Shown in pieces: positions 1-4,728 of a stretch of 5,636 nt of DNA. The position numbers and the translations under genes are program-made. Location of the stretch: the NCBI RefSeq assembly GCF_937967675.1, contig NZ_CALBSN010000057.1, positions 1-5,636 on the forward strand, written 5' to 3'. The first letter of the stretch is position 1, and each line of letters starts with the position of its first letter. The notes beneath the pieces are model-generated. The model made no database searches, was not told the origin of the DNA, and was given only the letters and a program-made list of their open reading frames with translations. Origin of the DNA: an uncultured Flavobacterium sp. GTDB taxonomy: Bacteria > Bacteroidota > Bacteroidia > Flavobacteriales > Flavobacteriaceae.

Positions 1-55
1 AACCCAGGACCCCATCATTAAAAGTGATGTGCTCTACCAGCTGAGCTACCAAGTC
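1..55 (-). tRNA. tRNA-Lys (anticodon UUU), 3' part cut off by the window edge
   Basis: Read on the minus strand, the 5' acceptor strand GACTTGG is followed by TA, then a D arm (GCTC, loop AGCTGGTA, GAGC). The anticodon arm is CATCA / CTTTTAA / TGATG, so the 7-base loop carries anticodon TTT, for lysine AAA/AAG codons. A 5-base variable region (GGGTC) and the T-stem strand CTGGG follow. The window ends inside the T loop, so the rest of the T arm, the 3' acceptor strand and the tail lie outside. The 5' end is base 55. A good Bacteroidota promoter lies just upstream, so this tRNA is probably the first gene of its transcript. Confidence 0.95.
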
Positions 56-79
56 ATTTTATTTCCTTGAATGCGGGTG

Positions 80-109
80 CAAATATATAAACATTTATTT
101 ATTTTGCAA
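80..109 (-). promoter_or_regulatory. Promoter of the tRNA-Lys transcript (Bacteroidota type)
   Basis: On the minus strand a -33-type TTG (107-109) is followed after 19 bases by TATATTTG (80-87), a full match to the Bacteroidota -7 consensus TAnnTTTG. The spacing is in the usual range. Transcription would start near base 73-75, giving a leader of about 18-20 bases before the tRNA 5' end at 55. The boxes and spacing are seen directly; the start site is inferred. Confidence 0.7.
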
Positions 110-130
110 TGGGATTTTCTTTTAAATTTG
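103..130 (+). promoter_or_regulatory. Probable aroK promoter (Bacteroidota type)
   Basis: TAAATTTG (123-130) matches the -7 consensus TAnnTTTG. A TTTG (103-106) lies 16 bases upstream, slightly closer than the usual 17-23 bases. Transcription would start near 137, leaving a leader of about 48 bases before the ATG at 185. The TTTG forms one half of the TTTTGCAA block whose other half is the -33 box of the divergent tRNA promoter. Confidence 0.45.
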
Positions 131-184
131 TCTTTTTTTGCAATTAATTTCTTAACCCTTTAATTTATAAGGGATTATTTATTT

Positions 185-700
185 ATGAAAATAGTTTTAT
201 TAGGTTACATGGGGTGTGGTAAGTCGGTAATAGGGGCTTTTTTAGCGGAGCAGCTTCAAATTCCGTTCTATGATTTGGACCAAGAGATTGAAAAAGAAAC
301 GCACAATTCGATAACAGAATTGTTTCAATTTAAAGGAGAAATTTATTTTCGTAAAAAAGAAAATGAAGTTTTGAAAACTTTTTTAACTAAAAAGTATGAC
401 TTTGTATTAAGTTTAGGAGGAGGGACGCCTTGTTATTATAATAATCACGAACTATTACTTCAAGAAGGAGTGTTTTCTGTTTACTTAAAAGCTTCGGTTG
501 ATACATTAGTAAGTCGATTGATAAAAGAGAAAGCCCAACGTCCGTTGCTTCACAATCAAGATGAGGTTTCTTTGAAAGATTTTATCAATAAACATTTATT
601 CGACCGAAACTTTTATTATCATCAGGCCACGAAAATAGTTTCCGTGGATGATAAGTCGGTAGAGCAAATTGCAAATGAAATTAAGTCTTTATTAGCTTAA
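185..700 (+). CDS. aroK: Shikimate kinase
   Basis: Phosphorylates the 3-hydroxyl of shikimate with ATP, the fifth step of the shikimate (chorismate) pathway to aromatic amino acids, in the cytosol. The 171-residue product has the usual length of AroK-type enzymes (about 170). Visible motifs, in order: Walker A GYMGCGKS (7-14); the shikimate/Mg site DLD (30-32); the substrate-binding arginine in YFRKKE (R56); the GGG loop in LSLGGGTP (78-80); the lid arginine in QRPLL (R119); and R141 near the adenine pocket in DRNFYY. All key residues are present, so the enzyme should be active. An AAGGGA at 169-174 lies 10 bases before the ATG, a rare SD-like sequence in this window. The gene stands alone: divergent from tRNA-Lys and convergent with the phosphoribosyltransferase gene, whose 3' end it overlaps by 9 bases. 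Confidence 0.96.
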   Translation: MKIVLLGYMGCGKSVIGAFLAEQLQIPFYDLDQEIEKETHNSITELFQFKGEIYFRKKENEVLKTFLTKKYDFVLSLGGGTPCYYNNHELLLQEGVFSVYLKASVDTLVSRLIKEKAQRPLLHNQDEVSLKDFINKHLFDRNFYYHQATKIVSVDDKSVEQIANEIKSLLA

Positions 701-1186
701 ATAGGCATACGAGTTGTTTTCTTCAAAAACCACTTGAATGTGTTCTTGTAGCGATGTCGACAATGATAATCCTTTGAAGTCAGCTTTTACAGGGTATTTT
801 TTGTGATTTCTGTCTACTAAAACTGCTGTTTTGAATTTACTCAGAGGTACTTCTAAAAAGTGTTTTACTCCGTAGATTAGGGTTGTACCAGAATTCAAAA
901 CATCGTCAATTAAAACTAAGGCTTTGTTTTTATAATCTTCTGGAGTTATAGAAGTCGTTACAACATCTTGTGGGTTTTGTTTGTTGATTTTAACTTCACA
1001 AAGTGTTACATTCAAATCTGAAATTAAAGCTAATTCAGCAGCTATTTTTTCAGCAAAAATAAATCCGTTATTGGCAATTCCAGCTAAAATTACTTCTTTT
1101 TCGTCAACAAATGTTTCGTAAATTTGGTAAGCAATTCGTTTGGTTTTGTGTTTGATTTCTTCGTGCGTTAAAATAATATTTTCCAT
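692..1186 (-). CDS. PyrR-like type I phosphoribosyltransferase
   Basis: The 164-residue cytosolic protein has the type I phosphoribosyltransferase fold. The PRPP-binding signature LVLIDDVLNSGTT is at 90-102, with the two acidic residues D94-D95 and the SGTT phosphate loop. A PyrR-like C-terminal half follows: LVDRNHKKYPVKADFKG (123-139), then a segment resembling the PyrR 'VPTS' strand. PyrR proteins bind PRPP and UMP/UTP and can act as uracil phosphoribosyltransferase and, in some bacteria, as a regulator of pyr mRNA. Whether this one does either cannot be told from sequence; it is a little shorter than classical PyrR (about 180 residues), so no symbol is given. It is the last gene of a three-gene operon, starting 8 bases after the methyltransferase stop. 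Its own stop lies inside the opposing aroK end. Confidence 0.85.
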   Translation of the reverse strand: MENIILTHEEIKHKTKRIAYQIYETFVDEKEVILAGIANNGFIFAEKIAAELALISDLNVTLCEVKINKQNPQDVVTTSITPEDYKNKALVLIDDVLNSGTTLIYGVKHFLEVPLSKFKTAVLVDRNHKKYPVKADFKGLSLSTSLQEHIQVVFEENNSYAYLS

Positions 1187-1194
1187 GTGTGTTG

Positions 1195-1761
1195 TTATTT
1201 GACTTCAAAGATAAAAAAGAGTTCTTTATTTTCTCTTGGCTTTATCGAATTATGTGCTTTTTCAAGTGTTTTAATTGTAAATTTATCTGTAAATCGATTT
1301 AAATATTCGGTTTCAGAGCCTCCAAATGGCGGACCTTCACTGGTTAATGGGAAGTCAAATAATAGTCCCGCTAATTTTCCTTTTGGATTTAAAAGCGAAG
1401 CCATTTTTTCAACATATTGCGGACGCAGTTCTGGTGGTAAAGCGCAGAAAAACGTTTGTTCTAGGATTAAATCGAAAGTCATATCCAAAGCAAAAAAATC
1501 AGAATGGATCAAATGTGAAGCAAATTCTGGCTTTCTAATTTTGATGTTATTTAAAGGAGTTTCGGCAATATCAACAACAGAAACATTTTGAAATCCGTTT
1601 TCAATTAAATAGTCAAATTCATAACCATTTCCGGCTCCTGGAATTAAAATCTTTAGATTTTTATCGGTTAATTGGTCAATGTATTCTTTTATTGGAGTGG
1701 TAATCGAGCCAGCATCCCAACCCGTTTCTCCTTTTTGATAGCGTTCTTCCCAGTAGTTCAT
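1195..1761 (-). CDS. SAM-dependent methyltransferase, thiopurine S-methyltransferase (TPMT) family
   Basis: A 188-residue soluble class I methyltransferase. The N-terminal MNYWEERYQKGETGWD (1-16) is the family's W-rich opening. The SAM-binding motif I is ILIPGAGNGYE (38-48), followed by the acidic end of strand 2, VVDIAE (D64), DFFAL (88-92) and the motif IV-like DLILEQTFFCALPP (97-110). The GPPFGGSETE segment near the C-terminus matches the PPF loop of the TPMT family, which methylates thiol, halide or similar small acceptors; the substrate here is unknown. I chose the ATG at 1761, not the in-frame start at 1794, because homologues begin at MNYW and the mRNA then reads TAAG-ATG: the stop of the upstream S4 gene is separated from this start by one base, suggesting translational coupling. 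The longer form would add 11 residues of no family character and overlap the S4 gene. Confidence 0.88.
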   Translation of the reverse strand: MNYWEERYQKGETGWDAGSITTPIKEYIDQLTDKNLKILIPGAGNGYEFDYLIENGFQNVSVVDIAETPLNNIKIRKPEFASHLIHSDFFALDMTFDLILEQTFFCALPPELRPQYVEKMASLLNPKGKLAGLLFDFPLTSEGPPFGGSETEYLNRFTDKFTIKTLEKAHNSIKPRENKELFFIFEVK

Positions 1762-1762
1762 C

Positions 1763-2152
1763 TTATTCAATTTCTTCAGATTCGACACTATCATCTAAGT
1801 AGTCGTCGATATCTCTTCGTTCTTTTTTTGTAGGACGACCAGTGCCGTGAGCTCTATAATGTTCTTTCGATAATTTTAATAATTCTAAATGCTCAAAAGC
1901 TTCTTTTGGTGTTTCATCCTTGCGGTACATGTCCACAAGTTTAGCTCCCAAACGATTTTGAGGAACATCTAAAATGGTTAATTTATAGTTGATTTGGTCT
2001 TTCCTTAAAGTAATTTTATCGGTTGGAAATATCTCGCGCGACGCTTTTGCTACTTGTCCATTTACAGTAACATGACCTTTTTTTACTGCTTCTGCTGCAA
2101 TGCTTCGGGTTTTGTAATATCGCAAACACCATAAAAGTTTATCAATACGCAT
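1763..2152 (-). CDS. hslR: S4-domain RNA-binding protein, Hsp15 (HslR) family
   Basis: A 129-residue basic protein with an N-terminal S4 RNA-binding domain (about 1-60): MRIDKLLWCLR, the helix YYKTRSIAAEAVKKG, and the strand GHVTVNG (26-32). The C-terminal tail GTGRPTKKERRDIDDY (103-118) is the recognisable Hsp15 signature. Length agrees with E. coli Hsp15 (133 residues). In E. coli this protein binds stalled 50S subunits still carrying peptidyl-tRNA and helps recycle them; the same role is inferred here. The ATG at 2152 is chosen over an in-frame TTG at 2164 because MRIDKLLW is the family start. It is the promoter-proximal gene of the operon with the methyltransferase and phosphoribosyltransferase. 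The extreme C-terminus is acidic (DDSVESEEIE). The symbol rests on family similarity only. Confidence 0.88.
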   Translation of the reverse strand: MRIDKLLWCLRYYKTRSIAAEAVKKGHVTVNGQVAKASREIFPTDKITLRKDQINYKLTILDVPQNRLGAKLVDMYRKDETPKEAFEHLELLKLSKEHYRAHGTGRPTKKERRDIDDYLDDSVESEEIE

Positions 2153-2185
2153 AATATAAATCAAAAAACCTTGTTAATATTTCTA

Positions 2186-2193
2186 CAAAAATA
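2186..2193 (-). promoter_or_regulatory. Candidate -7 box for the hslR operon
   Basis: On the minus strand the sequence is TATTTTTG, a match to TAnnTTTG. Transcription would start near 2180, about 28 bases before the hslR ATG at 2152. No clear TTG lies at the expected -33 spacing, so this is only a half-supported promoter. Confidence 0.4.
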
Positions 2194-2204
2194 AATGAAA
2201 ATTG

Positions 2205-2211
2205 TATCTTG
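2205..2211 (+). promoter_or_regulatory. Weak candidate -7 box for the FKBP-like lipoprotein gene
   Basis: TATCTTG resembles TAnnTTTG with one T missing and is followed by CGCCC. It sits 21 bases before the ATG at 2233, a sensible leader length. No TTG is found at the expected upstream distance, so support is weak. Confidence 0.3.
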
Positions 2212-2232
2212 CGCCCTATAAATTTTATAATA

Positions 2233-3186
2233 ATGAAAAGCCTTTTTAAAATAGTACTTTTATTAGTTTTTGCTGTAACACTTTTCGCATGTAATCCAGA
2301 TAACGGTCCTGCAACTGTTAAGATAAAAGATTATCAAGAAGTGTATGACGAAAATATTGTGGAGATTGAAGATTACTTAAAAGAAAATTATTTAGAGCTG
2401 GACGCCGATTTAAACGCTACAGTTACTAAGATTCCTGAAAACGGAACACAAACGTCTATATGGAATCAAACCGATTATCCACTTCAATCTATTACGGTAA
2501 AAAATGATTCTCGTTCTACTTTATTAACAGATGGTAGAATTGAAGACGATGTAGACTATAAATTGTATTATATTGTTTTAAATGAAGGGGGTGGTGAAAA
2601 TGTTACAAGTGTAGACTCTACTTTAGTAGCATACAAAGGTTGGAATTTAACAAATGAGGTTTTTGATTTAAATAATTTTGGAGTTTGGTTTTCATTTCCA
2701 GAATCTTCTGTTTCTGCGATTTCAGGGTTTAGACAAATTCTTTCTAAGGTAAAAACAGAAGAGTCTCATGTAGAAAACAGTAACGGTACTGTTACCAGAG
2801 TAAACTATGGAAATGTATTGGTTTTTATCCCTTCTGGGTTGGCTTATTTTTCTGGCAGTAGAGAGAATATTAATCAGTATGCGCCAATTGCTTTTCAAAT
2901 TAAATTATTTGATTTAAAAACCCGCGACCATGATAGAGATCGAATCCCAAATATTTATGAAGATTTAAATAATAATAATGATTATTTTGATGACGATTCG
3001 GATGGCGATAAAATTCCTGATTTTTTAGATGTAGATGATGATGGAGATGGAAAGCTAACAAAATTTGAAATACGAATGCCAATACCTGCTACTAGCCCAT
3101 ATCAATATTATGACTTCAATTCGATACCCGTTTGCGCTCAAGATCCAAATGGTAAGAAAGTACACTTAAGCAATTATTGCAGATAA
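2233..3186 (+). CDS. FKBP-type peptidyl-prolyl isomerase-like lipoprotein with acidic calcium-binding C-terminus
   Basis: A 317-residue exported lipoprotein. The signal peptide ends in the lipobox LFAC, with acylated Cys20. An FKBP-like domain covers roughly 90-228: VAYKGWNLTNEVFD (132-145) corresponds to the 'V.Y.G...G..FD' strand, ISGFRQIL (163-170) to the 'I.GW...L' helix, IPSGLAYF (199-206) to 'IP..LAYG', and APIAFQIKLFDL (217-228) to the last strand. The usual pocket tryptophan is replaced by Phe166, which may alter activity. The C-terminus (232-274) is an Asp/Asn-rich tract of DxDxD units (DHDRDRIPNIY, DDDSDGDKIPDFLD, VDDDGDGK) like EF-hand or thrombospondin type 3 calcium-binding repeats. 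It probably acts as a folding factor or chaperone in the envelope; a gliding-motility role as in GldI is possible but not shown. The ATG at 2233 is preferred over the TTG at 2209 because it starts directly at the signal peptide. Confidence 0.82.
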   Translation: MKSLFKIVLLLVFAVTLFACNPDNGPATVKIKDYQEVYDENIVEIEDYLKENYLELDADLNATVTKIPENGTQTSIWNQTDYPLQSITVKNDSRSTLLTDGRIEDDVDYKLYYIVLNEGGGENVTSVDSTLVAYKGWNLTNEVFDLNNFGVWFSFPESSVSAISGFRQILSKVKTEESHVENSNGTVTRVNYGNVLVFIPSGLAYFSGSRENINQYAPIAFQIKLFDLKTRDHDRDRIPNIYEDLNNNNDYFDDDSDGDKIPDFLDVDDDGDGKLTKFEIRMPIPATSPYQYYDFNSIPVCAQDPNGKKVHLSNYCR

Positions 3187-3194
3187 GAGATTAT

Positions 3195-3225
3195 AAAAAA
3201 GCCGACATAACGTCGGCTTTTTTTT
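3195..3225. terminator. Bidirectional rho-independent terminator
   Basis: The stem GCCGAC (3201-3206) / GTCGGC (3212-3217) with loop ATAAC is preceded by six A and followed by eight T. The A and T tracts can extend the stem and supply a U-tract in both directions. It lies 8 bases past the lipoprotein stop on the plus strand. On the minus strand it lies about 120 bases beyond the stop of the 3345-3908 gene, so it can serve both convergent genes. Confidence 0.9.
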
Positions 3226-3344
3226 GGTTCTTTCTTAACGAATTACCATTCAAATTTAATTTCTTTAAGCGTATTATGTAGAATTACAAAAACAACAGAA
3301 TTATATAAATTGCAGTTTTTATGGCTACCATAAGATTTCATTTA

Positions 3345-3908
3345 TTAAAATCTATACCCAATTCTTAAGTGTAAGTTAAGAGCGGCATCGCTTTCATTTT
3401 TTAAATAACCAGCTTGTTTAGCAAAAATATAACGGTATCCAAGTCCAATCCCAGTTTCATAATTGAAATGTTTTCCAATATTTCTTCGTATTCCCCATGT
3501 TGGAACAATCGAAATATCGCTAATAATTGCGAGGTTGTCATAATTTGAAATCACAAACCAATCGGGATGATAACTTGTTTTAAGTGAAATGAAATTACCG
3601 CTATTTCCGTCAATCTTTTTTGATTTGCTTACTCGGGTATTTAAATTATAATACCATCTAGGTTCAGCCGTTATAACGGGCGTCATTAAAAAACCTGTTT
3701 TGTCATAAAAATCTCCGCCCCAAATTCCACTATCAAAACCAATTTCACTTCGCAATGCTATTTGATTGGATAATTTACTTTCGTTATGAACCCAAATACC
3801 TAGAAATCCAGTTTGAATACCAAATACCGATTTTTCAACGCTTGCATTTTGTGATTTTATGGTTATGGAAAAGCATAGTACTACCAAAGACCAGATTGTT
3901 TTCTTCAT
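3345..3908 (-). CDS. Exported protein, probable small outer-membrane beta-barrel
   Basis: A 187-residue protein that I cannot assign to a named family. It starts with a Sec signal peptide (MKKTIWSLVVLCFSITIKS, likely cleaved before QNAS). The rest is a run of alternating polar and aromatic/hydrophobic strands rich in Gly, Tyr and Trp: FGIQTGFLGIWVHN, LRSEIGFDSG, EPRWYYNLNTR, FNYETGIGLGYRYIF. It ends in LHLRIGYRF. The terminal phenylalanine on an amphipathic strand is typical of the C-terminal beta-signal of outer-membrane barrels, and the size would suit 8 strands. Location in the outer membrane is inference; function is unknown. It is monocistronic as far as can be seen, convergent with the FKBP-like gene. 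No clear TAnnTTTG box was found upstream; the sequence there is the palindrome-rich region. Confidence 0.7.
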   Translation of the reverse strand: MKKTIWSLVVLCFSITIKSQNASVEKSVFGIQTGFLGIWVHNESKLSNQIALRSEIGFDSGIWGGDFYDKTGFLMTPVITAEPRWYYNLNTRVSKSKKIDGNSGNFISLKTSYHPDWFVISNYDNLAIISDISIVPTWGIRRNIGKHFNYETGIGLGYRYIFAKQAGYLKNESDAALNLHLRIGYRF

Positions 3909-3934
3909 GAAATAGTAATTTATTTTTAGATATC

Positions 3935-4002
3935 GTTATTCTTACGTTCTGCGGCTTGCTCTCAGTGGCGTTGCACCAACACCAAGCCATTACAAATATA
4001 AC
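3935..4002. repeat. Nested imperfect inverted repeat
   Basis: Three inverted-repeat arms nest around one centre: GTTAT (3935-3939) with ATAAC (3998-4002), GGCTTG (3953-3958) with CAAGCC (3983-3988), and TGGCGTTG (3966-3973) with CAACACCA (3977-3984, one C-A mismatch) around a 3-base loop. The inner two arms overlap by two bases, so they are alternative or partly exclusive. It lies just upstream of the 3345-3908 gene. It could be a structured leader, a dispersed intergenic repeat or a recombination site; none is shown. Confidence 0.5.
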
Positions 4003-4015
4003 AAAACATTCCATT

Positions 4016-4070
4016 CAGCAGCGGATTTTCCGTAGGAAAATCCGGAAGTAGCCATTGAAGCAAACTGCTG
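4016..4070. repeat. Two-level perfect inverted repeat
   Basis: An outer arm CAGCAG (4016-4021) pairs with CTGCTG (4065-4070). Directly inside it is a 10-base perfect stem, CGGATTTTCC (4022-4031) with GGAAAATCCG (4035-4044), around a GTA loop. The two stems abut on the 5' side, and 20 unpaired bases separate them on the 3' side. There is no T-tract, so it is not a typical terminator. The perfect arms suggest a maintained structure or a dispersed palindromic repeat. Confidence 0.6.
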
Positions 4071-4071
4071 T

Positions 4072-4097
4072 GTGTGCCCTGCATATGCAGGACACAC
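4072..4097. repeat. Hairpin with 11 paired bases and one mismatch
   Basis: GTGTG (4072-4076) pairs with CACAC (4093-4097), and CCTGCA (4078-4083) pairs with TGCAGG (4086-4091), separated by one C-A mismatch and closed by a TA centre. The GTGTG also fits the group II intron 5' consensus GUGYG, so this is the alternative place for the intron's 5' end. A tight hairpin at the very start of an intron would be unusual. Confidence 0.55.
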
Positions 4098-4162
4098 CCC
4101 GAAAGCTTTTCAAATAGTTCAAAAATACAAATTTAGTTTTACGAACCAAGTTTTCGGGGTGT
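4094..4162. repeat. 11-base perfect inverted repeat with 47-base loop, reaching the likely intron 5' end
   Basis: ACACCCCGAAA (4094-4104) is the exact reverse complement of TTTCGGGGTGT (4152-4162). The right arm covers the proposed intron 5' boundary (GTGTT from 4159), so 7 bases of the arm are exon and 4 are intron. The left arm also shares bases 4094-4097 with the preceding hairpin, so the two structures compete. Confidence 0.6.
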
Positions 4163-4637
4163 TATTTTTCCAGAGGGTGTAAGTCCCTTACGAGCGGACT
4201 GAAAACCCGAATCGTTAGCACGTGGCAAGGTGGTTTATCGTGAGGTATGCACTGAAGGAAGCCAATCGGCAAAATCCGGTACTGACGAACAGAAACGTCA
4301 TATGAGGCAAGTTAAAGCGGATAAGCGTCCACAGCAACGTAACGTCCAAAGTTTACCAAAACTTTAATTTGTAGATGGCGCAGGGATTGGAGGAAGGAAA
4401 AAGCATTTACCAGGGGAGGTCTTGGCGATTACGAGTTAATCAAGTCAAGAAGTCAGCAGAGGTCATAGTACTTGAAGGCAAACGAGATGCGAATAGATAC
4501 CGCATAGGACTCACAAACAGGGAAGGACTGAACGTAAATCTCCAAGAAATTCGATTAGGAAAGTTATCTTAGCCTAGTCTTAAAGTAAATTATGGATAGC
4601 TCAAAAGGTGCAAAGAGCTTTTGATTGATGATTTACG

Positions 4638-4672
4638 AACCGCCAAGTACGTGGCCCGTACGCTTGGTGGTG
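4638..4672 (+). other. Group II intron domain V (catalytic hairpin)
   Basis: The lower stem CCGCCAAG (4640-4647) pairs with CTTGGTGG (4663-4670), including a G-T wobble at 4642/4668. The catalytic triad is CGC (4641-4643). A two-base CG bulge (4661-4662) sits on the 3' strand, and the upper stem TACG (4648-4651) / CGTA (4657-4660) is closed by TGGCC. Eight lower pairs, two-base bulge and short upper stem are the diagnostic layout of domain V. All pairs are intact, so the ribozyme core may still be active. Confidence 0.9.
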
Positions 4673-4673
4673 T

Positions 4674-4717
4674 GAGAGGCTCTCCCTGCTAGTTTCTAGC
4701 AGGGCAGTCTACTCGAT
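4674..4717 (+). other. Group II intron domain VI with branch-point A4711 and 3' splice site
   Basis: The basal pairs GAG (4674-4676) / CTC (4712-4714) and AGGCT (4677-4681) / AGTCT (4706-4710, one G-T) leave A4711 as a single bulged adenosine, the expected branch point. The distal stem CCCTGCTAG (4684-4692) / CTAGCAGGG (4696-4704) has a TTT loop. The intron ends in CGAT, with the branch adenosine the seventh base from the end, as usual for group II introns. Confidence 0.87.
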
Positions 4718-4728
4718 TAGCAAATCGT

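Larger units (their letters stand above)
4159..4717 (+). mobile_element. Group II intron without a reverse transcriptase gene
   Basis: A self-splicing retroelement RNA. Domain I shows the opening CAGAGGGTGTAAGTCCC (hairpin AGGG 4174-4177 / CCCT 4185-4188) and the hairpin TGACG (4283-4287) / CGTCA (4296-4300) within the conserved-looking GACGAACAGAAACGTC segment. Further motifs such as GCAGAGGTCATAGTA and GAAGGACTGAACG resemble those that precede the maturase ORF in bacterial introns. Domain V and domain VI are well formed (separate entries), and the 3' end is CTACTCGAT. The whole RNA is about 560 bases, the size of an intron ribozyme core alone; no reverse transcriptase/maturase is encoded here, so mobility would need a protein in trans. 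The 5' end is placed at GTGTT (4159), 4 of 5 bases of GUGYG; GTGTG at 4072 is an alternative. It lies antisense to both neighbouring genes. The region is visibly richer in G and C than its surroundings. Confidence 0.88.

Noticed and set aside
1187..1591. A 134-codon plus-strand frame opposite the methyltransferase gene
   Set aside because: It is antisense to a well-supported methyltransferase with a clear SAM-binding motif, and its product shows no recognisable domain.
2900..3082. A His/Asn/Leu-rich minus-strand frame
   Set aside because: It is the antisense shadow of the Asp/Asn-rich calcium-binding repeats of the FKBP-like lipoprotein; the odd composition follows from that repeat.
3319..3333. 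Small hairpin TTATGG / CCATAA just past the stop of the 3345-3908 gene, considered as its terminator
   Set aside because: The stem is only 6 AT-rich pairs and no T-tract follows on the minus strand; the strong bidirectional hairpin at 3195-3225 is a better terminator.
3935..4002. Integron attC-like recombination site
   Set aside because: The nested arms superficially resemble an attC hairpin, but the outer boxes read GTT...AAC instead of AAC...GTT, core sites do not fit RYYYAAC/GTTRRRY, and there is no integrase or cassette array in the window.
4375..4572. A 65-codon plus-strand reading frame starting MAQGLEEGKS
   Set aside because: It lies wholly inside the intron RNA and covers segments that look like conserved intron structure (for example GCAGAGGTCATAGTA and GAAGGACTGAACG). 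It shows no reverse transcriptase motif, no domain and no start signal. It is best read as a chance frame across ribozyme sequence, although a remnant of a maturase leader cannot be fully excluded.
4684..4704. Strong hairpin CCCTGCTAG / CTAGCAGGG, considered as a terminator of the 4729-5559 gene
   Set aside because: There is no T-tract on either side, and it fits exactly as the distal stem of group II intron domain VI.
3909..4717. CRISPR array, insertion sequence or riboswitch in the long intergenic space
   Set aside because: No regularly spaced direct repeats, no transposase frame with flanking terminal repeats, and no recognised riboswitch core were seen; the intron and palindromes account for the structure found.
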